A stretch of DNA of 64,000 nt from JAICSD01 sp963836665 (GTDB lineage Bacteria; Acidobacteriota; Vicinamibacteria; Vicinamibacterales; 2-12-FULL-66-21), in NCBI GenBank assembly GCA_963836665.1, contig CAWIKL010000004.1:248001-312000 (forward strand). Reading direction: 5' to 3'. The position numbers were made by a program, and so were the translations under genes. The notes beneath the pieces are model-generated. The model worked only from the letters and a program-made list of their open reading frames with translations. It was not told where the DNA came from and searched no databases. This document shows, one piece after another, positions 1 to 7,834 of the stretch (the first letter of the stretch is position 1; every line of letters begins with the position of its first letter).

Positions 1-75
1 CTGCTTCGTCTGTTGCGCCGCTGCCGTCGCGGCGAGCGCGACAGCCACAATCATGAATACGACTCTCTTCAACAT
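1..75 (-). CDS. Exported protein, N-terminal fragment cut by window edge
   Basis: Only the first 25 codons lie in the window. They read MLKRVVFMIVAVALAATAAA followed by QQTKQ, a typical signal peptide with a basic start, a hydrophobic core and a small-residue end. The ATG follows a good ribosome-binding site (AGGAG) and starts 11 bases after the stop of the anti-sigma-like gene, so it is the third gene of the sigma/anti-sigma operon. Such third genes often encode envelope proteins controlled by the sigma factor. The function cannot be judged from this fragment. Confidence 0.6.
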   Translation of the reverse strand, partial: MLKRVVFMIVAVALAATAAAQQTKQ

Positions 76-86
76 AGACTCCTCGT

Positions 87-653
87 CTACCGCCGATCCG
101 GCGGCGTCAATGGCGCGATCTGCATTTCGGAAATCGGGGTCAACGAGCGCACGGCGATCTCTGCCGGCGCGATTCGGCTCTCGACAATCGGCATGACACT
201 GATCGGTGTAATCGACGGCAGCGGCGCCATCGCCGCCGAAGCATCAGCGTCAGGGACGCTGGTTGCCTGCACGCCGCCGTGCGTGAGACGTCCGGGGGCG
301 GGCACTGAGACGACCAGTCGAGCCGATGGCGCGCTCGACGAAATCGCCGGAACCGTCGGACGAGCGCGCAGCTCCGACGGCAGATGCCGGTCCATCGCGC
401 GCGCGAAGACGGACGCCTGCGGCGGCACCGGCTCGCCGCGCCGCACGACGATCACGGCAAGCACGACGACCGCCACTGCGGCCATCGAACCCAGAACCCA
501 GCCGGCAGCCGGCAGCCGGAAGCCGGAAGCCGCCAGCCGAAAGCCGGAAGCCGGCAGCCGTCCGATCACCCGTCCCCTCAGGTCCGCAGGTGGCTCGACG
601 GCGAGCATCTCGCGCACCGCGTCGTCGATCGCCCGGTCGAAGTCAGCGGACAT
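87..653 (-). CDS. Anti-sigma-factor-like membrane protein
   Basis: A 188-residue single-pass membrane protein. A short N-terminal cytosolic part (about residues 1-50) is followed by one hydrophobic segment (about 51-70, GSMAAVAVVVLAVIVV) and a Pro/Ala/Ser-rich part probably outside the membrane. Its start overlaps the end of the ECF sigma factor by 11 bases, the usual arrangement for a sigma factor and its membrane-bound anti-sigma factor. No zinc-binding HxxxCxxC motif is visible, so the assignment rests on topology and neighbourhood. Residues just before the membrane segment (GFRLAASGFRLPAAG) are encoded by a simple GCCGGAAGCCGGCAG-type repeat, which looks like an insertion of intergenic-type repeat DNA. 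Confidence 0.6.
   Translation of the reverse strand: MSADFDRAIDDAVREMLAVEPPADLRGRVIGRLPASGFRLAASGFRLPAAGWVLGSMAAVAVVVLAVIVVRRGEPVPPQASVFARAMDRHLPSELRARPTVPAISSSAPSARLVVSVPAPGRLTHGGVQATSVPDADASAAMAPLPSITPISVMPIVESRIAPAEIAVRSLTPISEMQIAPLTPPDRR
501..563. repeat. Simple GC-rich repeat inside the anti-sigma gene
   Basis: Imperfect tandem copies of AGCCGGAAGCCGG and GCCGGCAGCCGGCAG run for about 60 bases within the coding region and translate in the minus frame to repeated GFRLAAS-like peptides. The composition resembles the intergenic simple repeats elsewhere in this window. The reading frame is kept. Confidence 0.6.
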
Positions 654-1020
654 CGTCGTACCCCATCGCCGCCATTTTTCGCTTCAACACCTTGCGCGCC
701 TCAGAGACGCGCCATTTCAACGTTCCCAAGGGAATACCCAGCATTTGACTGATTTCTTCGTAACTGTGATCTCCCGAGCCAGCGAGCACCAGCGCGTCGC
801 GCAGCTTCTTTGGCAGCCCCGCGATGAGCGGCCTCAGCCGACGCTGCAGGTCCGACGTCATGACGACGTCCTCCTGCGTCTGTCTACCTGTCGCCAGCCG
901 CTCCATCGGATCCCACTCCTCCCCCCTTCGCCACGCGATGGCGTCACCAGGCGCTGCATCCACCGTGTCAGGCTCTTGCGTCGATCCAGTGCCTTCCGCC
1001 ACGCGATCGAGAGGAGCCAC
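643..1020 (-). CDS. ECF sigma factor, C-terminal part (region 4), out of frame with the N-terminal part
   Basis: This frame carries sigma region 4: a helix-turn-helix for the -35 element with the sequences LPKKLRDALVL, SYEEISQMLGIPLGTLKWRV and SEARKVLKRKM. The meaningful part begins near position 926 (RGEEWDP). The residues before that are a shadow of region 2 coding in the other frame. It overlaps the start of the anti-sigma-like gene by 11 bases. Together with 858..1277 it makes one sigma factor of about 210 residues if one base is added to the G6 run at 921-926. On its own this half could not direct promoter opening because region 2 is missing. Confidence 0.7.
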   Translation of the reverse strand: MAPLDRVAEGTGSTQEPDTVDAAPGDAIAWRRGEEWDPMERLATGRQTQEDVVMTSDLQRRLRPLIAGLPKKLRDALVLAGSGDHSYEEISQMLGIPLGTLKWRVSEARKVLKRKMAAMGYDDVR

Positions 1021-1277
1021 GTCTTGAACGACGCCTCACCGCGAAACCCCGACAGCTTCTGGAACGCGGTGATGAAGGCGTCCTGCGCCACCTCGTCCGC
1101 CTCGGCGGGGGACCTGACGGCCGCCAATGCGGCTCGGAACACCGCTCGCCGATGCCGCTCGACCAGTTCGCCGAAGGCCTCCACGTCGCCGGCCTGGGCC
1201 CGGCGAACGAGCGCCAGATCGTCGCAATTGACGGCCTCCGGGGCGGTCACACGGTGTCTAGAGGGACGAGCCGGCAT
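858..1277 (-). CDS. ECF sigma factor, N-terminal part (region 2), frameshifted
   Basis: This frame encodes sigma-70 region 2: LVRRAQAGDVEAFGELVERH, the core-binding stretch AEADEVAQDAFITAFQKL and the -10-recognition part FRGEASFKTWLLSIAWRKAL. After RLVTPSRGE the frame runs into a meaningless arginine-rich tail and stops. Region 4 follows in another frame (643..1020). The transition is at a run of six G on the coding strand (921-926). I chose the ATG at 1277, which is divergent from rnr with about 20 bases between the two starts. A GTG a few codons downstream is possible. Either the gene is broken, the run is a slippage site, or the run was misread. Confidence 0.65.
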   Translation of the reverse strand: MPARPSRHRVTAPEAVNCDDLALVRRAQAGDVEAFGELVERHRRAVFRAALAAVRSPAEADEVAQDAFITAFQKLSGFRGEASFKTWLLSIAWRKALDRRKSLTRWMQRLVTPSRGEGGRSGIRWSGWRQVDRRRRTSS

Positions 1278-1296
1278 TCCGGTTGGGAAAAGTAGA

Positions 1297-3588
1297 ATGA
1301 ACCCAATGCTTAACGGTGAACAGCTGCTGACCCTGCTCCGCGAAAAGGTCGAGCACCCGGCGACTCCCCGCGAACTGCTCCAGCGGCTCAAGATACCGCG
1401 CGACGAGCGGGCGACGGTGACCCGGCTGCTCAAAGAGCTCGTCCAGGCCGGCCACCTCGTTCAGACGCGTGGCAACCGGTTCGGCCTGCCCGACCGGATG
1501 AATCTCGTGGTCGGAAAGGTTCAGACCCATCCGCGGGGCTTCGGCTTCGTCGTCCCCGACCGCCCGATCGAAGGGGTGACCGGCGACATCTACATCGCCG
1601 GGGCCAACCTCAATCAGGCGATGCACGGCGACAAGGTCGTCGCCCGTCTCGAACGGACCAGCGGCGAGCGCGCCGAAGGGCGCATCGTCCGCGTCCTCGA
1701 GCGGGGCTCCTCCAGCGTCGTTGGCCGGTTCGAGGTCGACGAATCGGGAATGGGCTTTCTCGTTCCGTTCGACCGGCGGCTGATCGTCGACGTGCTGATC
1801 CCCGGCGATCAACGCGGCGACGCCAAGCCTGGTGACATGGTCGTGGTCGAGATCACGCGGTGGCCGACTCCCACCCGCAGCCCGCTCGGCCGCGTCCTCG
1901 ACGTGCTGGGCGGCATCGAGGAGCCCGGCGTCGATACCGAGATCATCATCCGCAAGTACGGGATCAACGACGTGCACGGCGAGGAGGCGATCGAGGAAGC
2001 AAAGCGTCTCGGCGGCGCGGTGAAGGAGCAGGACATCCTCGGCCGCACCGACTTTCGTCCGATCACCACCGTGACCATCGACGGCGAGCATGCGCGCGAT
2101 TTCGACGACGCGATCACCATCGAGAAGATGTCCAACGGCAACTACTGGCTCGGCGTCCATATCGCTGACGTCGCGCACTACGTGCCGGAAGGAGGGGCGC
2201 TCGACGAAGAGGCGTACGAGCGCTCGACGTCGGTGTACTTTCCCGAACGCGCGGTCCACATGTTTCCGGCGGAGCTGTCGACCGGGCTGTGTAGCCTCAA
2301 CCCCCACGTCGATCGTCTCGTCCAGTCCTGTCTGATGGAGATCGATCGCCGTGGTGACGTGGTCCGCTACGAGATCCACGACGGCGTCATTCACAGCGAC
2401 GCGCGCATGACCTACACCGAGGTGAGCGCCATCCTGACCGATCGCGATCCCGCGCTCGTTCGCCAGTACCAGCCGCTCGTCCCGATGTTCGAGACGATGC
2501 GCGAGCTCTTCACGATTCTCAACGGCAGGCGCAAACGCCGGGGCTCGATCGACTTCGACTTGAAGGAGCCGGAGATCGTCCTCGACGACCAGGGGATGGT
2601 CGAGCAGATCACCGCGCTCGAACGCAACGTCGCGCACCGGCTCATCGAGGAATTCATGCTCGTGGCCAACGAGACGGTCGCGCAGCATCTCGACGAGCAC
2701 AACGTACCGACGCTCTACCGCATCCACGAGTCGCCCGACCCGCTGAAGGTGGAGGAGTTCGACGAGTTCATCGGGCCGCTGGGCTACAGCCTCGGCGCGC
2801 CGCCCAACGCGATCAAGCCGCGCCACTTCCAGCGGCTGGTCGAGAAAATCCAGGGCAAGCCCGAAGAGAAACCGATCGCCTTCCTGATGCTGCGGACGAT
2901 GCAGAAGGCGCGCTACGATCCGGAGAACCTCGGCCACTTCGGCCTGGCGGCGAGCTACTACGCGCACTTCACCTCGCCGATTCGCCGCTATCCCGATCTC
3001 GTCGTCCATCGCACGCTGCGCGAGTCGCGCCGCGGCATGAGCGAGGAGCGCGCGGAGCAGCTCGTCGAGGACCTGCCGGAAATGGCGCGCCACACCTCCG
3101 AACGTGAGCGGCGGGCTAACGACGCCGAGCGTGAGCTGGTGCAGTGGAAAAAGGTGCGGTTCATGGCCGACAAGGTCGGTGACGAGTTCGAGGGCTACAT
3201 CACCGGCGTGACCGCCTTCGGCCTGTTCATCGAGCTCGTCGAGCACTTTGTCGAGGGCATGGTCCACGTGTCGACGATGGCCGACGACTATTACCGTTTC
3301 GTCGAGCGGGCGCACATCCTGCGCGGCGAGAACACCGGGCGGACCTTCCGTCTCGGCGACCGGGTCAGCGTCCAGGTGATCAAGGTCGACATGGAGCGAC
3401 GCCAGATCGATCTGGGCCTGACCGACATCCTCGCCCGCGTGCGCGACTCCGAGCAGAACCGCGGCCCGCGGCGTAGCAAAGCGGAGCCGAAGGCGGAGCG
3501 GCACCTGAAGGCGCCCCACAAGAGCAAGTCGGGCAAGTCGGGCAAGTCGCGCCCGGGCCGGAAGGAGCGCGCCGCGCGGAGGAAATGA
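1297..3588 (+). CDS. rnr: Ribonuclease R (VacB/RNB family)
   Basis: A 763-residue 3'-to-5' exoribonuclease that degrades structured RNA. An N-terminal winged-helix region (about residues 5-65) is followed by cold-shock/OB domains (about 70-230), the RNB catalytic domain with the metal-binding motif HARDFDDAI (about residues 265-275), an S1 domain (about 640-715, VGDEFEGYITGVTAFGLFIEL) and a Lys/Arg-rich tail (KAPHKSKSGKSGKSRPGRKE) typical of RNase R. The ATG at 1297 was chosen because the reading frame upstream is only antisense to the sigma factor. A second ATG at 1306 is possible. Its stop overlaps the selB start (ATGA), so the two are probably cotranscribed. Confidence 0.93.
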   Translation: MNPMLNGEQLLTLLREKVEHPATPRELLQRLKIPRDERATVTRLLKELVQAGHLVQTRGNRFGLPDRMNLVVGKVQTHPRGFGFVVPDRPIEGVTGDIYIAGANLNQAMHGDKVVARLERTSGERAEGRIVRVLERGSSSVVGRFEVDESGMGFLVPFDRRLIVDVLIPGDQRGDAKPGDMVVVEITRWPTPTRSPLGRVLDVLGGIEEPGVDTEIIIRKYGINDVHGEEAIEEAKRLGGAVKEQDILGRTDFRPITTVTIDGEHARDFDDAITIEKMSNGNYWLGVHIADVAHYVPEGGALDEEAYERSTSVYFPERAVHMFPAELSTGLCSLNPHVDRLVQSCLMEIDRRGDVVRYEIHDGVIHSDARMTYTEVSAILTDRDPALVRQYQPLVPMFETMRELFTILNGRRKRRGSIDFDLKEPEIVLDDQGMVEQITALERNVAHRLIEEFMLVANETVAQHLDEHNVPTLYRIHESPDPLKVEEFDEFIGPLGYSLGAPPNAIKPRHFQRLVEKIQGKPEEKPIAFLMLRTMQKARYDPENLGHFGLAASYYAHFTSPIRRYPDLVVHRTLRESRRGMSEERAEQLVEDLPEMARHTSERERRANDAERELVQWKKVRFMADKVGDEFEGYITGVTAFGLFIELVEHFVEGMVHVSTMADDYYRFVERAHILRGENTGRTFRLGDRVSVQVIKVDMERRQIDLGLTDILARVRDSEQNRGPRRSKAEPKAERHLKAPHKSKSGKSGKSRPGRKERAARRK

Positions 3589-5537
3589 CCAAGTCCGTCG
3601 TCATCGGCACCGCCGGTCATATCGATCACGGGAAGAGCTCGCTCGTCTTGGCACTGACCGGAACCGATCCGGATCGGCTGAAGGAAGAGAAGGCCCGAGG
3701 CATCACCATCGACCTGGGGTTCGCGCACGCGCAGGTAGGCCAGGTCGATCTCGCGTTTGTCGACGTGCCGGGACACGAGCGTTTCGTCAAGAACATGCTG
3801 GCCGGGGTCGGCGGCATCGACGCCGTGCTGCTGGTCGTCGCCGCCGACGAGTCGGTGATGCCACAGACGCGCGAGCACTTCGCGATCTGCCGGCTGCTGC
3901 GGATCCCGCGCGGCGTCATTGCGATTACCAAGAAAGACCTCGTCGACGCCGAGACGCTTGCCGTCGCGCAGATGGAGACGCGCGACCTGGTGGCCGGGTC
4001 CCCCCTCGCCGATGCCCCAGTCGTTGCCGTGTCGGCGCGCACCGGCGACGGGCTCGACGCCTTGCGCGCGGCGCTGGCGTCGGTCGCCGCGGCGTCCCCC
4101 GACCGTCCGCCGTCTGGCGCGGCGCGCCTGCCGATCGATCGCGTGTTCTCCATGCGCGGCTTCGGCACGGTCGTCACCGGCACGCTGACCGCCGGCACGC
4201 TGCACGTCGACGATGAACTGGTGGTGCTGCCCTCAGGCCGGCGCGTCAAGGTGCGCGGACTGCAGGTGCATGGCACGCCGCAACCGCACGCCGGCGCGGG
4301 GCGCCGCGTCGCCGTCAACCTCGGGGGTGTCGAGGTCGCGGATCTGTCCCGCGGCGATACGCTCACCGCCGACGGCGCCTACGACGTGACGCGCCGCTTC
4401 GACGCCCTCGTCGAAGTACTCGCCGACGCCCGAGCGTTGCGCAACGGCGCGCGCGTGCGCTTTCATCACGGGACGGCGGAGCTGCTCGCGCGCGTGGCGG
4501 TAGCGGGTCAGGCGGTGGGGGGGCAAGCGGTAGCGGGGCAAGCGGTAGCGGATCAGGCGGTGACGGGCCAGGCGGCGGCGCGGAAGGATTCGGACGGGGC
4601 GGACCCGGCAGGAACGGCCGAGATCCCGCCAGGCCGGCGCGCGTTCGTCCGGATCCGACTCGAAGCGCCGGCGGTGTTGACGCGCGGAGACCGGTTCGTG
4701 CTGCGGCAGTACTCGCCTCCGCTGACCGTCGGAGGCGGCACAGTGCTGGATCCGCTGCCGTCCCGCACGCCGATTCGTACGCCGGCGGGGCGGGCGCGTT
4801 TCATGCGCCTGACCGCGTCGGACGGCGATGCGGCGATGGCATTTGTCGAGGAGGCGCGCGCCGCCGGCATCGATCAGGCGGCGCTGGCCCGGCGCGCCGG
4901 CGCCCCTCCGTCGGGGGCGATCGTCACCGTTGGGGCGAGAGTCTTCAGCGCCGCCGTCGTCGCCGACCTGGAAACGCGGCTGCTGGCGGCGGTGGAGGCG
5001 TACCATCGCGCGCAGCCGCTCGCCGAAGGGATGCCGCGCGAGGAAGCGCGAGAACGGTTGTTCGGCGTCGCCCCGCCGGCGCTCTTCGACGCGGTCGTCC
5101 AGCGCCTCGCCAGCGCGGGCAAGCTGGCCGGGCGCGATCGCCTGGCCCTGCCCGGGCGTGGGGTTTCGCTCAGCGACGAGGAGACGCGCGCGCAGGCCGC
5201 CATCGAACAGGCGTTCCGCGGCGCACGTCTGGCGCCGCCGGACCTGGCCGCGGCCGCGGCATCGACCGGCGTCACCGGCGCCGTCGCCGACCGCGTGGCC
5301 AAGCTGCTCCTGCGGCAGAAGATGCTGGTACGCGTCGACACCATCCTGTTCCATGCCGAGGCGCTCGACGGTCTCAAGCGCGAGGTCTCGGGCATGAAAG
5401 CAGCACAGGCGACGCTGGACGTCGCCGCGTTCAAGGAACGGTTCGGCGTGTCGAGGAAGTTCGCGATCCCGCTGCTCGAATGGCTCGATCGCGAGCGCGT
5501 CACCAGGAGGGTCGGCGACGCACGGGTGATTCTCTAG
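3585..5537 (+). CDS. selB: Selenocysteine-specific elongation factor SelB
   Basis: A 650-residue GTPase that delivers Sec-tRNA to the ribosome at UGA codons carrying a SECIS hairpin. The N-terminal G domain shows G1 (GTAGHIDHGKSSL, residues 8-20), G3 (DVPGHERF) and G4 (ITKKDLVD). EF-Tu-like domains follow, then C-terminal winged helices that bind SECIS RNA (to about residue 645). It starts on the rnr stop codon (ATGA overlap). Odd feature: residues about 305-330 are five copies of a 5-residue AVAGQ-like unit encoded by a 15-bp repeat, between conserved parts of domain III. selA, selC, selD and a selenoprotein gene were not seen here, so they must lie elsewhere if the system is complete. Confidence 0.92.
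   Translation: MTKSVVIGTAGHIDHGKSSLVLALTGTDPDRLKEEKARGITIDLGFAHAQVGQVDLAFVDVPGHERFVKNMLAGVGGIDAVLLVVAADESVMPQTREHFAICRLLRIPRGVIAITKKDLVDAETLAVAQMETRDLVAGSPLADAPVVAVSARTGDGLDALRAALASVAAASPDRPPSGAARLPIDRVFSMRGFGTVVTGTLTAGTLHVDDELVVLPSGRRVKVRGLQVHGTPQPHAGAGRRVAVNLGGVEVADLSRGDTLTADGAYDVTRRFDALVEVLADARALRNGARVRFHHGTAELLARVAVAGQAVGGQAVAGQAVADQAVTGQAAARKDSDGADPAGTAEIPPGRRAFVRIRLEAPAVLTRGDRFVLRQYSPPLTVGGGTVLDPLPSRTPIRTPAGRARFMRLTASDGDAAMAFVEEARAAGIDQAALARRAGAPPSGAIVTVGARVFSAAVVADLETRLLAAVEAYHRAQPLAEGMPREEARERLFGVAPPALFDAVVQRLASAGKLAGRDRLALPGRGVSLSDEETRAQAAIEQAFRGARLAPPDLAAAAASTGVTGAVADRVAKLLLRQKMLVRVDTILFHAEALDGLKREVSGMKAAQATLDVAAFKERFGVSRKFAIPLLEWLDRERVTRRVGDARVIL
4497..4571 (+). repeat. 15-bp minisatellite inside selB (five copies)
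   Basis: Five head-to-tail 15-base units, consensus GCGGTAGCGGGTCAG with a few substitutions, keep the reading frame and encode AVAGQ, AVGGQ, AVAGQ, AVADQ, AVTGQ. The unit length is a multiple of three, so copy-number change would not break the protein. Confidence 0.9.
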
Positions 5538-5543
5538 CGGGGA

Positions 5544-5702
5544 CTAGCTGTGGTCGTTCTCGCCGTCTTTCGTGGCGTCCTTGAAATTGCGGATGCCCTT
5601 GCCAATCCCGCGGCCGATCTCCGGCAAACGATTTGCCCCGAAGATCAGGATGACGATCGCGAGAATGATGAGGAGTTCGGGGATGCCGAGCCTGCCGATC
5701 AT
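5544..5702 (-). CDS. tatA: Twin-arginine translocase subunit TatA/TatE
   Basis: A 52-residue protein, short for the family but complete. It has a brief N-terminus (MIGRLGIPELL), one membrane helix (IILAIVILIFGANRLP, about residues 12-27), the hinge and amphipathic helix (EIGRGIGKGIRNFKDATKD) and a short polar tail (GENDHS). The FG-NRLPEIGRGIG signature identifies TatA/E. It would form the pore for folded Tat substrates such as the RR-signal oxidoreductase at 12270. It converges on selB with a 6-base gap. Its ATG lies in the same CATG tetranucleotide as the ATG of the divergent VWFA gene. No tatC is in the window. Confidence 0.9.
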   Translation of the reverse strand: MIGRLGIPELLIILAIVILIFGANRLPEIGRGIGKGIRNFKDATKDGENDHS

Positions 5703-6582
5703 GACCAAGCCTTTCGCTTATGAGGGACCGCTCAATCTTACCACCGCCGTGGTCCTCGCGTGGACGCTGCTGGGCTGGGCGGCCGCGGCCGCCCAGTTCT
5801 CGTCTGGCGTGAATCTGGTCGAAGTCTACGCCGCCGTCGTCGATCGCACCGGCGCGCCCGTAGCCGGCCTGACACGGGGCGACTTCACCGTGCTCGAGGA
5901 TGGCGCCCCGCAGGCGCTCTCGGCGTTCGCCGAGGGAGACTTTCCGTTGTCAGTGGCCGTCGCCGTCGACCGCAGCTTCAGCATGACGGCGCTCCTGCCG
6001 ACGGTGATCGGCGCGGCGCGGACGTTCCTCGGCGACCTGCGGCCGCAGGATCAGTCGACGGTCATCGCGATTGGGTCGAGCGTCGAGACCATCGCGCCGC
6101 TGTCGAGCGACCGCGCGTTACAACAGCGCGCGCTGGCCGCGCTCACGCCATGGGGCACGACCGGGCTGCACGACGCGATCATCGCGGCGATCGATGCCGT
6201 TGACTCCGCGCGCGGCCGCCGTGCGCTCGTGCTGCTGTCCGACGGCGCGGATCGTTACAGCACGGCCACTGCGAGCGGGGCCCTCGATCGTGCCCGCACG
6301 TCGGACGTGATGGTCTATCCAATCGCGATCGGCGCGGCACGCGCCGAGCTCTTTCCGCAGCTCGCGGCGCTGACGGGAGGACGGTCGTTCCAGGCGCGTG
6401 ATCCCGCGCAACTACAGGCCATCGCGCACCAGGTCGCCAACGAATTGCATCATCAGTACCTGCTCGGCTACGCGCCGTCGAAGCCGATTGTCGCCGGGGC
6501 GAAAGAGTGGCGCAGCATTACCGTGCGCGTCCGCCGTCCCGATGTGACGGTGCGGGCGCGCGACGGGTATCTCGCGAGATAG
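5701..6582 (+). CDS. Exported VWFA-domain protein of the acidobacterial type
   Basis: A 293-residue protein with an N-terminal hydrophobic segment (VVLAWTLLGWAAAAA), probably a signal peptide. A short beta domain follows (LVEVYAAVVDRTGAPVAGLTRGDFTVLEDG), then a von Willebrand A domain with a MIDAS-like start (VAVAVDRSFSMT; the classic DxSxS reads DRSFS) and GGRSFQ near the end. The pairing of a DFTVLEDG-type domain with VWFA matches a family abundant in Acidobacteriota. It probably binds proteins or metal outside the cytoplasm; the exact role is unknown. The ATG at 5701 overlaps the tatA start codon on the other strand, leaving no room for a promoter, so the true start may lie slightly downstream. 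Confidence 0.8.
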   Translation: MTKPFAYEGPLNLTTAVVLAWTLLGWAAAAAQFSSGVNLVEVYAAVVDRTGAPVAGLTRGDFTVLEDGAPQALSAFAEGDFPLSVAVAVDRSFSMTALLPTVIGAARTFLGDLRPQDQSTVIAIGSSVETIAPLSSDRALQQRALAALTPWGTTGLHDAIIAAIDAVDSARGRRALVLLSDGADRYSTATASGALDRARTSDVMVYPIAIGAARAELFPQLAALTGGRSFQARDPAQLQAIAHQVANELHHQYLLGYAPSKPIVAGAKEWRSITVRVRRPDVTVRARDGYLAR

Positions 6583-6623
6583 CTGCCGAGGGTGCGCGTG
6601 AGGGCTGGTCCAATCCGGCCTCC

Positions 6624-7763
6624 TCAGGTGCCGCGAAGAGCGCGCAGCGCCAGCCCGAACTCCAGCGTGCCGAGCAGGCGCCGCTTCAACCCGCGATACG
6701 CCTGCCGGCCCGCGACGAGATCGATCATCACGTCGCGAATCGCGGCGCTGTCGCCGAGGGCCTCGATCAGCAACGACGTGAAGCGGCGCTGGAAGAATCC
6801 GGCCTTGAGCCGCGCGGCGCGGCGCAGTTCGTCGTGCAGTTCGTCGCGTACCGCCTCGTCGTAACGATGCGCGGACGAGAAGGAGCCGAGCGCCGCCGCG
6901 GCCAGCAGGCCCGAACGCACGGCGAAGAAGATGCCTTCGCGCGTGATCGGATCGACCAGACCCGCGGCGTCGCCGAGCAGCAGCCATCCCTTTCCGGACG
7001 GGCGCTCGGCGTCGACGTCAGCCGCCGACAGCGAGGGGATCGGCCAGGCGTAGCGGCGACGCGGCCGCGCCGCGGCCGGCGCGTAGGAGTCGAGCCATGC
7101 GTCGGTGACGCGCTGCATTTCGGCCGCCGACGTCACGTCGGCCTGCGCGCAGGCGCCGACGGCGAGGTGTCCCGGACGCGGGAATGACCAGAGGTAGCCT
7201 TGCGGATCGTCCACGAAACGGATGACGATCTCCGAAATATCGGAGCCCTCCACGTAAGCGCCTGCGGCGATCGAGAGCTGCGCGCGCGAGAACGGGCGCG
7301 CGACTTTCTTGCGTACGATCCCGCAGGCACCGTCCGCGCCGAGGAGCCACGCGGCACAGAGCCGGCGCCCCGCGTCGGTGGTCACGGTCCACGCCGCGCC
7401 GTCGGACGCGAGTCCCGTCGCGCGTTCCGCAACGAGGCAGGCGCCGGCGTTGGTCGCGCGCTCGAGCAGCGCGGCGTCGAACGGCTCACGTGCGAACACG
7501 TCGAGGTATCGCTCGGGAAGATCGACCCGCGTCGCGCGACTGCCCGCCTCGAAGCTGATGGTGCGGACGACCTGCGCGGCAGCAACGCCCGGCAGCCCGC
7601 CGAGCAGCTGCAGCGCCCGCGCGGTGACGCCGCCGCCGCACGCCTTTTCGCGCGGATGACTGCCGTCAACCAGTGCGACCCGCGCCCCAGCGGCGGCCAG
7701 CCCGTGCGCCGCGATTGAGCCCGCCGGTCCCCCGCCGATGACAATGACCTCGAAACGCTCCAC
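6624..7763 (-). CDS. FAD-dependent oxidoreductase, geranylgeranyl-reductase family
   Basis: A 379-residue flavoprotein. The N-terminus has the dinucleotide-binding motif VIVIGGGPAGSIAAHGLA (residues 7-24) with an acidic end of beta-2 (ALVD). The second FAD motif LLGDAAGLVDPITREG with following IFFAVRSG (about residues 275-300) is characteristic of the geranylgeranyl reductase/digeranylglycerophospholipid reductase group. Such enzymes reduce double bonds in isoprenoid chains (quinones, lipids) or act on other lipophilic substrates; the substrate cannot be told from sequence. The start is GTG. It is divergent from the TonB-like gene with a gap of about 70 bases. Confidence 0.8.
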   Translation of the reverse strand: MERFEVIVIGGGPAGSIAAHGLAAAGARVALVDGSHPREKACGGGVTARALQLLGGLPGVAAAQVVRTISFEAGSRATRVDLPERYLDVFAREPFDAALLERATNAGACLVAERATGLASDGAAWTVTTDAGRRLCAAWLLGADGACGIVRKKVARPFSRAQLSIAAGAYVEGSDISEIVIRFVDDPQGYLWSFPRPGHLAVGACAQADVTSAAEMQRVTDAWLDSYAPAAARPRRRYAWPIPSLSAADVDAERPSGKGWLLLGDAAGLVDPITREGIFFAVRSGLLAAAALGSFSSAHRYDEAVRDELHDELRRAARLKAGFFQRRFTSLLIEALGDSAAIRDVMIDLVAGRQAYRGLKRRLLGTLEFGLALRALRGT

Positions 7764-7834
7764 TGTTGTTTAGCGTATACGCGGCCAAGGTGGAGGGGGC
7801 GGCGTCAGAACCACAGGACCAAAAATTGCGTACA

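Noticed and set aside
1258..3519. Long open frame (over 700 codons) antisense to rnr
   Set aside because: High-GC codon bias makes the opposite strand open; the translation is low-complexity and Asp/Val/Arg-rich with no domain, while rnr on the other strand is fully conserved.
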